Of a stretch of 64,000 nt of DNA, positions 19,738 to 27,347 are shown piece by piece. The translations under genes and the position numbers were made by a program. Origin of the DNA: an uncultured Atopobiaceae bacterium (GTDB lineage Bacteria; Actinomycetota; Coriobacteriia; Coriobacteriales; Atopobiaceae); assembly GCA_947625405.1 (NCBI GenBank), contig CANQOF010000005.1:1-64000 (forward strand), in the 5' to 3' direction. The notes under the pieces are model-generated. The model was not told where the DNA came from. It worked only from the letters and a program-made list of their open reading frames with translations, and did not search any database. Every line of letters begins with the position of its first letter. Position 1 is the stretch's first letter.

Positions 19738-20700
19738 ATGGAAACCACGAAAACGATCTACCTTGCCGGTGGTTGCTTCTGGGGCATGGACTACCTCATG
19801 CGGAGGATGCCCGGCGTAGTGGGCACGAAGGCGGGCTACGCGAACGGCACGGGTGCTGCCGATGCCACCTACGAGCGGGTGTGCCAGGGCGACACCGGCT
19901 TTCGAGAGACCGTGAAGGTGGACTACGACCCCGCGGCCACCTCGCTCGAGCGGCTCCTCTTCGCCTTCTTCGCGGCGATCAACCCCGAGACGCCGAGTCG
20001 CCAGGGAAACGACATCGGCACGCAGTACCAGGCGGGGATCTACTGGCTGCCCGACGATGCGGAGAGCGCGGAGATCGTCGAGCGCGTGGCGCGCGTGGAG
20101 CGTCGCCGCCATCCGCGCTTCGCCGTGGAGCTCGCGCCCCTCGAGAACTTCTACCCTGCCGAGGAGTACCACCAGGACTACCTCGAGAAGAATCCCGGCG
20201 GCTACTGCCACATCCCCTTTGCGCTCGTCGATGCCCTCGCGAAGGGCACGATCGATCCCGCCGCCTACGAGCGTCCCGGCGAGGAGGAGATCGCCTCCGT
20301 CCTCACCCCCGCGCAGCGCAAGGTGACGCAGGAAAGCGCCACCGAGCCGCCCTTCCAAAACGAATTCTGGGACTTCGACGAGCCCGGGCTCTACGTGGAC
20401 GTGGTCACGGGCGAGCCGCTTTTCTCCTCGCGTGACAAGTTCGCCTCGAGCTGCGGCTGGCCCGCCTTCGGGCGCCCCGTGGAGCCCGACGTGGTGCGCG
20501 AGAGGCGCGACACGAGCCACGGGATGATCCGCCAAGAGGTGCGCAGCCGCGCGGGGGATTCGCACCTCGGCCACGTCTTCGACGGCGACCCCGAAAGCCC
20601 TACCAGCGTGCGCTACTGCATCAACTCCGCCGCGTTGCGCTTCATCCCGCTCTCCGAGATGGACGCGGAGGGATACGGCGATTACAAGGATCTCATCTGA
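19738..20700 (+). CDS. msrAB: fused methionine sulfoxide reductase MsrA-MsrB
   Basis: The 320-residue protein repairs both methionine sulfoxide diastereomers. The MsrA half starts [19 protein letters not shown], with the catalytic Cys in GCFWG. The MsrB half starts near residue 190 and ends with the catalytic Cys in [22 protein letters not shown] supplies the probable resolving Cys. The CxxC zinc pairs of zinc-type MsrB are absent ([11 protein letters not shown] instead), as is common in fused forms. The frame is open upstream into the divergent eno promoter region, but ATG 19738 fits the family start. Confidence 0.95.
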   Translation: METTKTIYLAGGCFWGMDYLMRRMPGVVGTKAGYANGTGAADATYERVCQGDTGFRETVKVDYDPAATSLERLLFAFFAAINPETPSRQGNDIGTQYQAGIYWLPDDAESAEIVERVARVERRRHPRFAVELAPLENFYPAEEYHQDYLEKNPGGYCHIPFALVDALAKGTIDPAAYERPGEEEIASVLTPAQRKVTQESATEPPFQNEFWDFDEPGLYVDVVTGEPLFSSRDKFASSCGWPAFGRPVEPDVVRERRDTSHGMIRQEVRSRAGDSHLGHVFDGDPESPTSVRYCINSAALRFIPLSEMDAEGYGDYKDLI

Positions 20701-20747
20701 GGGCTTCGTACGGCTGGCTGGTCTCGAGTGTTTGCGATGTCTTCTGG

Positions 20748-20947
20748 GGGCGGGGGTGCCTATAGTCCCCGGAGCCCGGTTCCCGCTCGCTCGGGTTATC
20801 GGCTTTCACCGGCCCTTTTTCTCGGGTGACACACCTCCAATTGGCATACGGCTTTGGCTCCGGCGGACCACTCCTCAAGGGCCGAGAAAAAGGGCCTTCC
20901 CTTTTACGGCTCCCACAGGGCTCCGGGGACTATAGGCATCCCCGCCC
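20748..20947. repeat. 200-bp nested inverted repeat
   Basis: The outer arms 20748-20777 and 20918-20947 are complementary at 29 of 30 positions (core TGCCTATAGTCCCCGGAGCC). The inner arms 20811-20825 and 20882-20896 (GGCCCTTTTTCTCGG) are perfect over 15 bp. The segments between the arm pairs do not pair well. It could be a MITE-like element with 30-bp terminal repeats or the template of a long structured RNA. I found no clear target-site duplication. Confidence 0.8.
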
Positions 20948-20982
20948 TCGCAAGGCATTACGACAACAAGCTACGAGCGATG

Positions 20983-21130
20983 GACGAGCTAAACGTCAGC
21001 GAGTCCTCTCATGGATCCTTACTTCAACAAGCAGAGAGCCAGGGACGAGCTAAACGTCAGCGAGACCTCTCATGGATCCTTACTTCAACGATCGGAGGGT
21101 CAGAGACGTGCTAAACGTCAGCGAGGCTTT
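20983..21130 (+). repeat. 61-bp-period direct repeats (two full, one partial)
   Basis: A 46-bp unit beginning GACGAGCTAAACGTCAGCGA occurs at 20983-21028 and 21044-21089 with one mismatch. A third copy begins at 21105 but diverges after about 22 bp. The units are separated by unrelated 15-base spacers, so the period is exactly 61. Since 61 is not a multiple of 3, the repeat is not protein-coding. The constant spacing over variable spacers suggests repeated binding sites or tandem small RNAs. Confidence 0.85.
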
Positions 21131-21150
21131 TCAGAGTGCCCGAGATAGGG

Positions 21151-21199
21151 CCGATCGCGAAGACGCGGCGTACTAAGGTACGTACGTCTTCGGGATCGG
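21151..21199. repeat. hairpin with GTACtaagGTAC core
   Basis: A 15-bp stem (CCGATCGCGAAGACG / CGTCTTCGGGATCGG, one mismatch) encloses a core with GTAC-TAAG-GTAC. On the opposite strand the core ACGTACcTTAGTACGC matches, with one inserted base, the centre of the hairpin element at 58553-58661. The outer arms are different, so the relationship is tentative. Confidence 0.55.
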
Positions 21200-21363
21200 C
21201 ACTAGATTGGGTGCTATGGAAAGCCGCAGCGTCGAGCTGTAGCCGAGATCGTGGCTCGATGAGGTGCATCCAGAGCGCCGCAGCGTCGACTACGAGGATT
21301 GTCACATTCTTGCAAAGGGCGTTCCCTACAATGGCCGGAGCAATCCATTGGGAGGGGAACCCT

Positions 21364-21669
21364 ATGGCGCTTTCGGAACATGACGTGCGCGCGATCGCCG
21401 AGTACGCGCGCATCGGCCTCGATGACGAGGAATTGCATGAGATGACGGCCTACATGAACGATGCCGTCGCGATGCTCAAGCCGATCGTGGACTTCGACCC
21501 CGAGGGCGTGGAGCCCACGTTCCACCCCATCGGCGATCTCTCCGACGTGATGCGCGACGACGCAGAGAAGCCGGGCCTTTCGCTCGAGTCCGCGCTCGAG
21601 AACGCGCACGCCACCGAGGGACGCCTCTTCCGCGTGCCCTGTATTCTCGGCGGAGGGGGACTCTCGTGA
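21364..21669 (+). CDS. gatC: Asp-tRNA(Asn)/Glu-tRNA(Gln) amidotransferase subunit C
   Basis: The small stabilising subunit of the GatCAB complex that converts misacylated Glu-tRNA(Gln) and Asp-tRNA(Asn). The 101-residue product has the family pattern: N-terminal helix MALSEHDVRAIAEYARIGL, then FDPEGVEPTFHPI and the C-terminal LENAHATEGRLFRVPCIL. ATG 21364 follows GGGAGGGG. An in-frame ATG at 21331 lacks a site. GTGA overlaps its stop with the gatA start. Confidence 0.92.
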   Translation: MALSEHDVRAIAEYARIGLDDEELHEMTAYMNDAVAMLKPIVDFDPEGVEPTFHPIGDLSDVMRDDAEKPGLSLESALENAHATEGRLFRVPCILGGGGLS

Positions 21670-23159
21670 GCTGCTTCGACTCGCTGAGCGCGCGTGAGAT
21701 CGCGCGGGGCGTGGCGAATGGCGAGTTCTCCGCCGAGGAGGTCGCGCGAGCCTCGCTCGACGCGATTTCCGCGCGCGATGGCGAGATCCACGCGCTTTTG
21801 CAGGTGACGGAGGACCTCTCACTCGCTCGGGCGCGCGAGCTTGATGGGATGCGCGCGAGGGGAGAGGCGCTTCCGCCGCTCGCGGGCGTGCCCCTCTCCG
21901 TGAAGGACAACATGAACCTCATCGGAAGCCGCACGACCTGCGGCTCGAGGATGCTCGAGGACTACGAATCGCCCTACACGGCCACGTGCGTGCAGCGCAT
22001 GATCGACGCGGGGTGCCTGCCGATGGGCAAGGCGAACATGGACGAGTTCGCCTTCGGTTCGTCCACGGAGACGAGCTACTTCGGAAAGACCGCGAATCCA
22101 TGGGACACGGAGCGCGTGCCCGGAGGGTCCTCGGGCGGGTCCGCCGCGAGCGTGGCCTCGGGCGAGGTGACGCTCTCGCTCGGCTCCGACACCGGCGGCT
22201 CCATCCGCCAGCCCGCGGCGTTTTGCGGGGTCGTAGGGCTGAAGCCCACCTACGGCGCGGTGAGCCGCCACGGCATCGTGGCGTTCGGTTCCTCGCTCGA
22301 CCAGGTGGGACCCTTCGGCAGGCGCGTGGAGGATGTGGCGCTTGCGATGAACGCGCTCGTGGGCCCGGGGGCGGACCCCATGGACTCCACGAGCCAGGAG
22401 TGCCCGGTCGACTTCCTTGAGCATCTCGAGGATGGCGTCGAGGGGCTGAAGGTGGGCCTCGTACCGGCGCTTTCCGAGGCGGAGGGCATCTCGGGCGAGG
22501 TGCGCGAGGGCGTGCGGGCCGCGGCGAGGGCGCTCGAGGGCCAAGGCGCGGAGATTATCGAGGTGGAGCTTCCCCACATCGATGATTCCATTGCCGCGTA
22601 CTACGTGATCGGCCCCTGCGAGGCGTTCTCGAACCTCGCGCGCTTCGACGGCGTGCGCTACGGCTACCAAGAGCCCGGCTGCGCCACCCTCGCGGAGCAG
22701 AGCGAGAAAAGCCGCGCGAAGGGTTTCGGGGCCGAGGCAAAGCGTCGCCAGATGCTCGGGGCGTACCTCCTCTCCTCCGGCGTCTACGACCGCTACTACT
22801 ACAAGGCGCAGCAGGCGCGCACGCTCATCACCCAGTCCTACGCGAGGGCCTTCGAGCGCGCGGACGTGCTGCTCTTCCCGGCGGCTCCCCGCACGGCCTT
22901 CAAGTTCGGCGAGATCTCGAGTCCGACGGAGATGTACCTCTCGGATATGTTCACCATCTCGAGCAACATCGCGGGAAACGGCTCCATCTCCGTGCCGCTC
23001 GGATCAGGGCCCGAGAGCGGCATGCCCCTCTCGGTGCAACTCCAAGGCCCCGCGTTCAAGGATCGTCGCCTCCTCGTGTTCGCCCGCGCGATCGAGCGAG
23101 CCTTCGAGGCAAAGGGCGCCGTGGCACCGGCGTTCGCCGGGAAGGGAGGCGAGCTCTGA
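21666..23159 (+). CDS. gatA: Asp-tRNA(Asn)/Glu-tRNA(Gln) amidotransferase subunit A
   Basis: The glutaminase subunit of the amidase-signature family. The 497-residue product shows the Ser-cis-Ser-Lys triad context: Lys in GVPLSVKDN, GGSSGGSAASVASG, and the nucleophile region GSDTGGSIRQPAAFCG. It starts at GTG 21666 overlapping gatC and ends one base into gatB (TGATG). The operon gatC-gatA-gatB is translationally coupled throughout. Confidence 0.97.
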   Translation: MSCFDSLSAREIARGVANGEFSAEEVARASLDAISARDGEIHALLQVTEDLSLARARELDGMRARGEALPPLAGVPLSVKDNMNLIGSRTTCGSRMLEDYESPYTATCVQRMIDAGCLPMGKANMDEFAFGSSTETSYFGKTANPWDTERVPGGSSGGSAASVASGEVTLSLGSDTGGSIRQPAAFCGVVGLKPTYGAVSRHGIVAFGSSLDQVGPFGRRVEDVALAMNALVGPGADPMDSTSQECPVDFLEHLEDGVEGLKVGLVPALSEAEGISGEVREGVRAAARALEGQGAEIIEVELPHIDDSIAAYYVIGPCEAFSNLARFDGVRYGYQEPGCATLAEQSEKSRAKGFGAEAKRRQMLGAYLLSSGVYDRYYYKAQQARTLITQSYARAFERADVLLFPAAPRTAFKFGEISSPTEMYLSDMFTISSNIAGNGSISVPLGSGPESGMPLSVQLQGPAFKDRRLLVFARAIERAFEAKGAVAPAFAGKGGEL

Positions 23160-24796
23160 TGAGGAAACTCGCCGAGGTGCTTCGCGATTGGGAGGCCGTG
23201 ATCGGCCTTGAGGTGCACACCGAGCTCACGACGCTCGAGACGAAGATGTTCTGCGGCTGCAAGCTCTCCCACGAGAGCGAGCCGAACGCGAACGTCTGCC
23301 CCGTCTGTCTCGGGCTCCCGGGGGCGCTCCCCGTGCCCAACAAGGAGGCCATCCGAAGCATCGTGAAGGCCGGCCTCGCCACTGGCTGCGCGATCCAGAA
23401 GCGCTCGATGTTCTACCGAAAGCACTACTTCTATCCCGACATGGCGAAGAACTTCCAGACCACGCAGGGGCCGGTCGCCTTCTGCATGCATGGGCATCTG
23501 AAGCTCGAAGTGCGCGGACAGGGCGCCGCGGAGCTTCCCGAAGACGCGCCGAACGATCGCTTCGCCTCCACGCCGACGGTGGCCATGAACGCGCATGGCG
23601 GCACGGGTTCGCTCGCGTTCGACGAAGCGGCGGGAAAAGGCGAGCTCATCCGCACCGAGGACGGCTACGAGGTGCCCATCCGCATCCTTCGCATCCACAT
23701 GGAGGAGGATGCGGCGAAGATGACGCACATCGGCGGCGCCGAGGGGCGCATCGGCGGCGCGGCGGAGTCGCTCATCGACTACAACCGCTGCGGCACCCCC
23801 TTGATCGAGCTCGTGACGGAGCCCGACCTCCGCACGCCCGAGGAGGCGCGTCTCTTCATGGAGAAGCTCCGTCGCATCTTCCTCGCCATCGGCATCTCGG
23901 ATTGCTCGCTCGAGAGCGGCTCCATGCGCTGCGATGGCAACGTGTCGCTGAGGAGGCGCGGCGCAACGACGCTCGGCACGAAGACCGAGCTCAAGAACCT
24001 GAACTCCTTCAAGAGCCTCCACGACGGGCTCGAATACGAGATTTGCCGCCAGGCGGAGGTGCTCGAATCGGGTGGCACGATCGCGCAGGAGACGCGCCAC
24101 TTCGAGCCCGCGCGTCGCCGCACGGTGGTGATGCGCGTGAAGGAGACGGCGGACGACTACCGCCTCTTCCCCGACCCCGACCTCGCCCCCTTCGATCTCT
24201 CCGACGACTTCATCGAGGGCTGCCGCGCGGAGCTGCCGGAACTTCCCGATGCCAAGCGGGATCGCTTCGTGGCGGAGCTCGGCGTGAAGCGCGCGGACGC
24301 GGAGGCGCTCGCGGGCGAACCCGCCCTCGCCGCGTTCTTCGAGGAGGCTGCGGGAAGCGCGAAGAAGGGCGCGGCGAGCGTGGCGAACGTGCTCTTGAAC
24401 GTCGTCCTCGGGCAATGGAACGCCGAGGGCGAGAGCGCGGCGAGCTCAAGCGTGACGCCCGCGCAGGTCGCCGGCCTCGCCGACCTGGTGGCCGAGGACG
24501 CGATCACGAGCGCCCAGGCGCGCGAGGTTGCGAGCGCCATGGCGAAGACCGGCGAGAGCCCCGAGACGATCGTCGACGCGCGTGGGATGCGCCAGGTCTC
24601 AGACGACGACTCCCTCGTGCCCATCGTGGAATCCGTCATCGCACGCTGCGCGGATCAGGCTCGGCAGTATCGCGATGGCAACCAAAAAGTCATCGGCTTC
24701 CTCGTGGGCCAGTGCATGAGGGAGTCGAAGGGCACCGGCAACCCCAAGAGGTTCAACGAGCTCCTCCGCGAGAAACTCGACGCTGCGGCTTTCTGA
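23159..24796 (+). CDS. gatB: Asp-tRNA(Asn)/Glu-tRNA(Gln) amidotransferase subunit B
   Basis: The tRNA-binding kinase/transamidase subunit. The 545-residue product has VIGLEVHTELTTLETKMFC, the zinc Cys set (CGC, CPVCLGLPG), HYFYPDMAKNFQ, and the C-terminal YqeY-like tail near 400-545 (KVIGFLVGQCMRESKGTGNPK). The last codons (DAAAF, stop) lie inside the left arm of the hairpin element starting at 24782. That element therefore supplies the gene's 3' end. Confidence 0.97.
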   Translation: MRKLAEVLRDWEAVIGLEVHTELTTLETKMFCGCKLSHESEPNANVCPVCLGLPGALPVPNKEAIRSIVKAGLATGCAIQKRSMFYRKHYFYPDMAKNFQTTQGPVAFCMHGHLKLEVRGQGAAELPEDAPNDRFASTPTVAMNAHGGTGSLAFDEAAGKGELIRTEDGYEVPIRILRIHMEEDAAKMTHIGGAEGRIGGAAESLIDYNRCGTPLIELVTEPDLRTPEEARLFMEKLRRIFLAIGISDCSLESGSMRCDGNVSLRRRGATTLGTKTELKNLNSFKSLHDGLEYEICRQAEVLESGGTIAQETRHFEPARRRTVVMRVKETADDYRLFPDPDLAPFDLSDDFIEGCRAELPELPDAKRDRFVAELGVKRADAEALAGEPALAAFFEEAAGSAKKGAASVANVLLNVVLGQWNAEGESAASSSVTPAQVAGLADLVAEDAITSAQAREVASAMAKTGESPETIVDARGMRQVSDDDSLVPIVESVIARCADQARQYRDGNQKVIGFLVGQCMRESKGTGNPKRFNELLREKLDAAAF

Positions 24797-24891
24797 GAGG
24801 CCCCATCTGCGCGCGATTTGGCAACTCACGTAGCGCAAGTACGCTACGTTGCCAAAATCCCACGCATCTGGGGCCTCTCAGAAAGCCTCGC
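24782..24891. repeat. dispersed palindromic element, copy 1
   Basis: A ~110-bp near-palindrome. The left arm GCTGCGGCTTTCTGAG..CCCCATCTGCG pairs with CGCATCTGGGG..CTCAGAAAGC, and inner arms TTGGCAAC / GTTGCCAA enclose CACGTAGCG..CGCTACG. Copy 2 at 58553 shares the ends, the CCCCATCTGCGnGCGATTT block and the TCACGTA..GTACGCTA centre. Its inner arms have a different sequence that is still self-complementary. It begins within the gatB stop region and could act as a terminator. Confidence 0.85.
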
Positions 24892-24921
24892 CGTTGCTTC
24901 CTTAGCCTGTATCTCTTTACG

Positions 24922-25788
24922 TCAATTCGAGCCTGACGGCTTATCGACGTAGACGTCCCCGTCGCCGAAGTCGATGAGGACGGGGAGGTGCGTGCGGCGA
25001 TCCTCCTCGCGAGGAGGCGTGCGCCAATCGCCGTAGTCGATCGTGAGGTAGGCGCCGGCGTCCGCGGGGACGGGATAGACGCGGTCCTCGAAGACGTGGG
25101 GCACCGGCGGAAGGAGCGCCTCGATCGGGGTCGGGAAGTGGTAGGGGAGCGGCACCCACGCGTCCCGCGTCTCCTCGCCCGGCTTCGCGATGCTTCGATT
25201 GAAGCCGCGGATCGCGCGCTCCCGGCTCACGCAGAGGTGCACGAGCGGGTTCGCGAGCGCGCAGGCCACGCGCTCCGTGGCGCCGAGCGTGCCCGTATGC
25301 GGCACGTGGACGTCGCCTGAGCCGCGGAGGTAGAGCACGGAGAGCCAAAACCTCGCGTTGAGGATCTGTCGCCTGGCCGCGCGGGGGCGGGCGAGGAGCT
25401 GGTCGTAGGGGAAGACGTCGACGAAGATGCCCTGCTCGAAGCCCTCGTCCTTTGCGCGCTTATCGAGGAATCGCGTTCCATCCTTGTAGATCTTCGTCAT
25501 CATGCCGTCGAAGTGCCGCGTGTTGCGCGCGTGGTGCACGGAGAATCCCGGCGCGAAGCCCTCCTTCTCCACGATCTCGAGAAAGCGCGCGTAGTCGGGC
25601 CTGAGCATGCCGACGTCCGCGTCGTCGTCCCAGGGGATGAAGCCGTCGTGGCGCATCGCGCCGAGGGCCGTGCCGAAGGCGAGGAACCACGGGAGGTCGT
25701 GCGCGGCGCAAAACCCCGAGAGCGCGTCGAGAATCTCGAGCATCGTCTCGTGGAGCCTTGCGAGCGCCTCGTCGTGCGCGAGCTTCAT
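24922..25788 (-). CDS. LicD-family phosphotransferase-like protein
   Basis: The 288-residue protein has the LicD nucleotidyl/phosphotransferase signature: a GTALGAMRHDGFIPWDDDADVG block near residues 38-60 (shown in part) and downstream FVDVFPYD. LicD proteins transfer phosphocholine or related groups to cell-surface polysaccharides. The acceptor here is unknown. It is encoded just after the flippase (33-base gap) on the same strand, supporting a role in a surface glycan. No signal peptide. Confidence 0.87.
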   Translation of the reverse strand: MKLAHDEALARLHETMLEILDALSGFCAAHDLPWFLAFGTALGAMRHDGFIPWDDDADVGMLRPDYARFLEIVEKEGFAPGFSVHHARNTRHFDGMMTKIYKDGTRFLDKRAKDEGFEQGIFVDVFPYDQLLARPRAARRQILNARFWLSVLYLRGSGDVHVPHTGTLGATERVACALANPLVHLCVSRERAIRGFNRSIAKPGEETRDAWVPLPYHFPTPIEALLPPVPHVFEDRVYPVPADAGAYLTIDYGDWRTPPREEDRRTHLPVLIDFGDGDVYVDKPSGSN

Positions 25789-25821
25789 CGAACCGTCTCC
25801 CTTCCGCGCGGGGCCACCTCG

Positions 25822-27243
25822 CTAGCCCCTTCCGAGGCTCTTCGCGAGCGCGAGGAGCTTTCGCGTCTCGTTTCGAAAGACCACGAGGTAGACGAGGTAA
25901 GCCCCGGCCACGAGAAGCGTGCTCCACCCGTGGCCGAGGAAGCCGCACGCCACCACCGAGATCGCGGTGAGCGCGACCGACCCGAGGTTGATCCAGCCGC
26001 CTTCGAGCCCGAGGCCCTCGGTGATGAGGTGCTCGGCCAAAAGGCAACGGCCCACGATGCAGACCACGATCCACGCGAAGATGAAGGTGATGGAGTGGAG
26101 CGCCACGCCGCCGATGAGGGCCCCCGCGAACGCGAGCGCGAAAGTCGTGAGGTTCATCCGAAGGAGCGTGCCCTCGCGCCGGAGCACCTTCATGAACGTG
26201 AGCCCCACCACATCCATCTTGCCGTTGAAGACGCAGAGCGGCATGAGGAGCGAGAAGAGCTCGAAGGAGGCGGTGTAGTTCGGGAGCCAGAGTTCGAGGA
26301 CCACCACGAGCGGCCCGTAGACGACGTAGATCGCGGGGAGGAGGAGAGCGAGCCCGTCGCGCATCTTGAGGAAGAGCGCGCTCAACTCGGACCCCTCCAC
26401 GCGGCGAAGGGCGGGAAAGAGCACCATCGCCACCTGGCTCGTGAAGGTCATGAAGAAGTTCACGAGGGAGATGGCGAGCGAGACGACGGCGAATTCCTCG
26501 ATCGACCATTGGAAGTCGATGACGAAGCGCGCGATCCCCACGATGAGCGAACCGCTGATGGTGGAGACGAGGAGCTTCGCGCCCACGCTCATCGTCTGGA
26601 GGCTCTCGCGGATAGCGGTGGCGAGGGGGAGGAGCCCGCTCGCAAGCACGTCGCGCGCGTACCACGCGCAGTAGGCGAGGCGAAGGCCACGCGAGGCCAC
26701 GTAGGCCGCCACGTAGGGCTCGAAGCTTCGCACGCCGAAGAGCATGAGCGTGAGCATGACGGCGAGAAACGCGATCGCCTCGATGAAGCAAGAGACGGAG
26801 TAGCGTCGCGTCTCGCCGATGGCTTGGAAGAGGTAGCCGAGGTAGTTGGCCCCGTTGAAGCAGATAAGGTAGACGGCCACGCCGAAGAAGACGGCCGCGC
26901 GGCTCGAGTCGCTGGCCTGCGCGAGGCCGATGCCGACGAAGATCGCGCAGCACACGGCTTCGATCGCCATGCACACCCAGAACCGCGCGTTCACCGCGCG
27001 CTTGTCGAGGCGCTCGCGGCGCTCGCCCCCGAGGATGAGGTAGACGCCGTCCACGAGCCCGAAGGAAAAGACGGAGCAATACATGCCGTAGAAGAGGAAG
27101 AGCTGCCAGTAGCCGTACGTGGTCTCGCTGAAGAGCTTGGGGAGGAGGAGAGCGTTCGCGAAGCCCACGACCATGGCCGCCACCTGGGCCACGATGGCAA
27201 AGCCGAAATCGCCCGCAAGGCGTCTCGCGTCGAGCGCGGCCAC
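25822..27243 (-). CDS. polysaccharide/oligosaccharide flippase (Wzx/MviN-like)
   Basis: A 473-residue protein with about twelve to fourteen hydrophobic segments and few long loops, typical of MOP-superfamily lipid-linked glycan flippases. I chose GTG 27243 (VAALDARRLAGDFGFAIVAQ), because AGGGGAGG lies just upstream. A GTG at 27276 is in frame but lies within a hairpin. It probably forms a two-gene unit with the LicD-like gene. No glycosyltransferases are nearby. Confidence 0.83.
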   Translation of the reverse strand: MAALDARRLAGDFGFAIVAQVAAMVVGFANALLLPKLFSETTYGYWQLFLFYGMYCSVFSFGLVDGVYLILGGERRERLDKRAVNARFWVCMAIEAVCCAIFVGIGLAQASDSSRAAVFFGVAVYLICFNGANYLGYLFQAIGETRRYSVSCFIEAIAFLAVMLTLMLFGVRSFEPYVAAYVASRGLRLAYCAWYARDVLASGLLPLATAIRESLQTMSVGAKLLVSTISGSLIVGIARFVIDFQWSIEEFAVVSLAISLVNFFMTFTSQVAMVLFPALRRVEGSELSALFLKMRDGLALLLPAIYVVYGPLVVVLELWLPNYTASFELFSLLMPLCVFNGKMDVVGLTFMKVLRREGTLLRMNLTTFALAFAGALIGGVALHSITFIFAWIVVCIVGRCLLAEHLITEGLGLEGGWINLGSVALTAISVVACGFLGHGWSTLLVAGAYLVYLVVFRNETRKLLALAKSLGRG

Positions 27244-27266
27244 GCCACCTCCCCTACGAAACGAGC

Positions 27267-27290
27267 CCCGGCTCACGTGCGTGAGCCGGG
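27267..27290. terminator. hairpin upstream of the flippase gene, possible terminator
   Basis: A perfect 10-bp stem, CCCGGCTCAC / GTGAGCCGGG, with a GTGC loop. It lies between the 846-residue membrane-protein gene and the flippase gene, both read leftwards. The following T-run on that strand is weak (GCTCGTTT), so termination or mRNA processing are both possible. Confidence 0.55.
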
Positions 27291-27347
27291 AAAAGTGTAG
27301 TGCAGTGAGGTGTGGGGCTCATGGTGGCCCCCATGGCCGCGAGGACG

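Larger units (their letters stand above)
20701..21363. other. 663-bp gene-free region rich in repeats
   Basis: No open frame here resembles a protein. The stretch holds, in order, a ~200-bp nested inverted repeat, three copies of a 61-bp-period direct repeat and a hairpin with a GTACtaagGTAC core. A 15-bp direct repeat (GCCGCAGCGTCGA near 21223 and 21278) and a -10-like TACAAT at 21327-21332 just before gatC follow. I see no T-box signature (AGGGTGGNACCGCG) and no tRNA. Confidence 0.7.

Noticed and set aside
20983-21130. CRISPR array
   Set aside because: Only two full repeats, 46-bp units with 15-base spacers, no cas genes. Spacers are far too short.
21131-21363. T-box leader or tRNA-responsive riboswitch upstream of gatC
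   Set aside because: No T-box sequence, no specifier-loop layout and no terminator before gatC.
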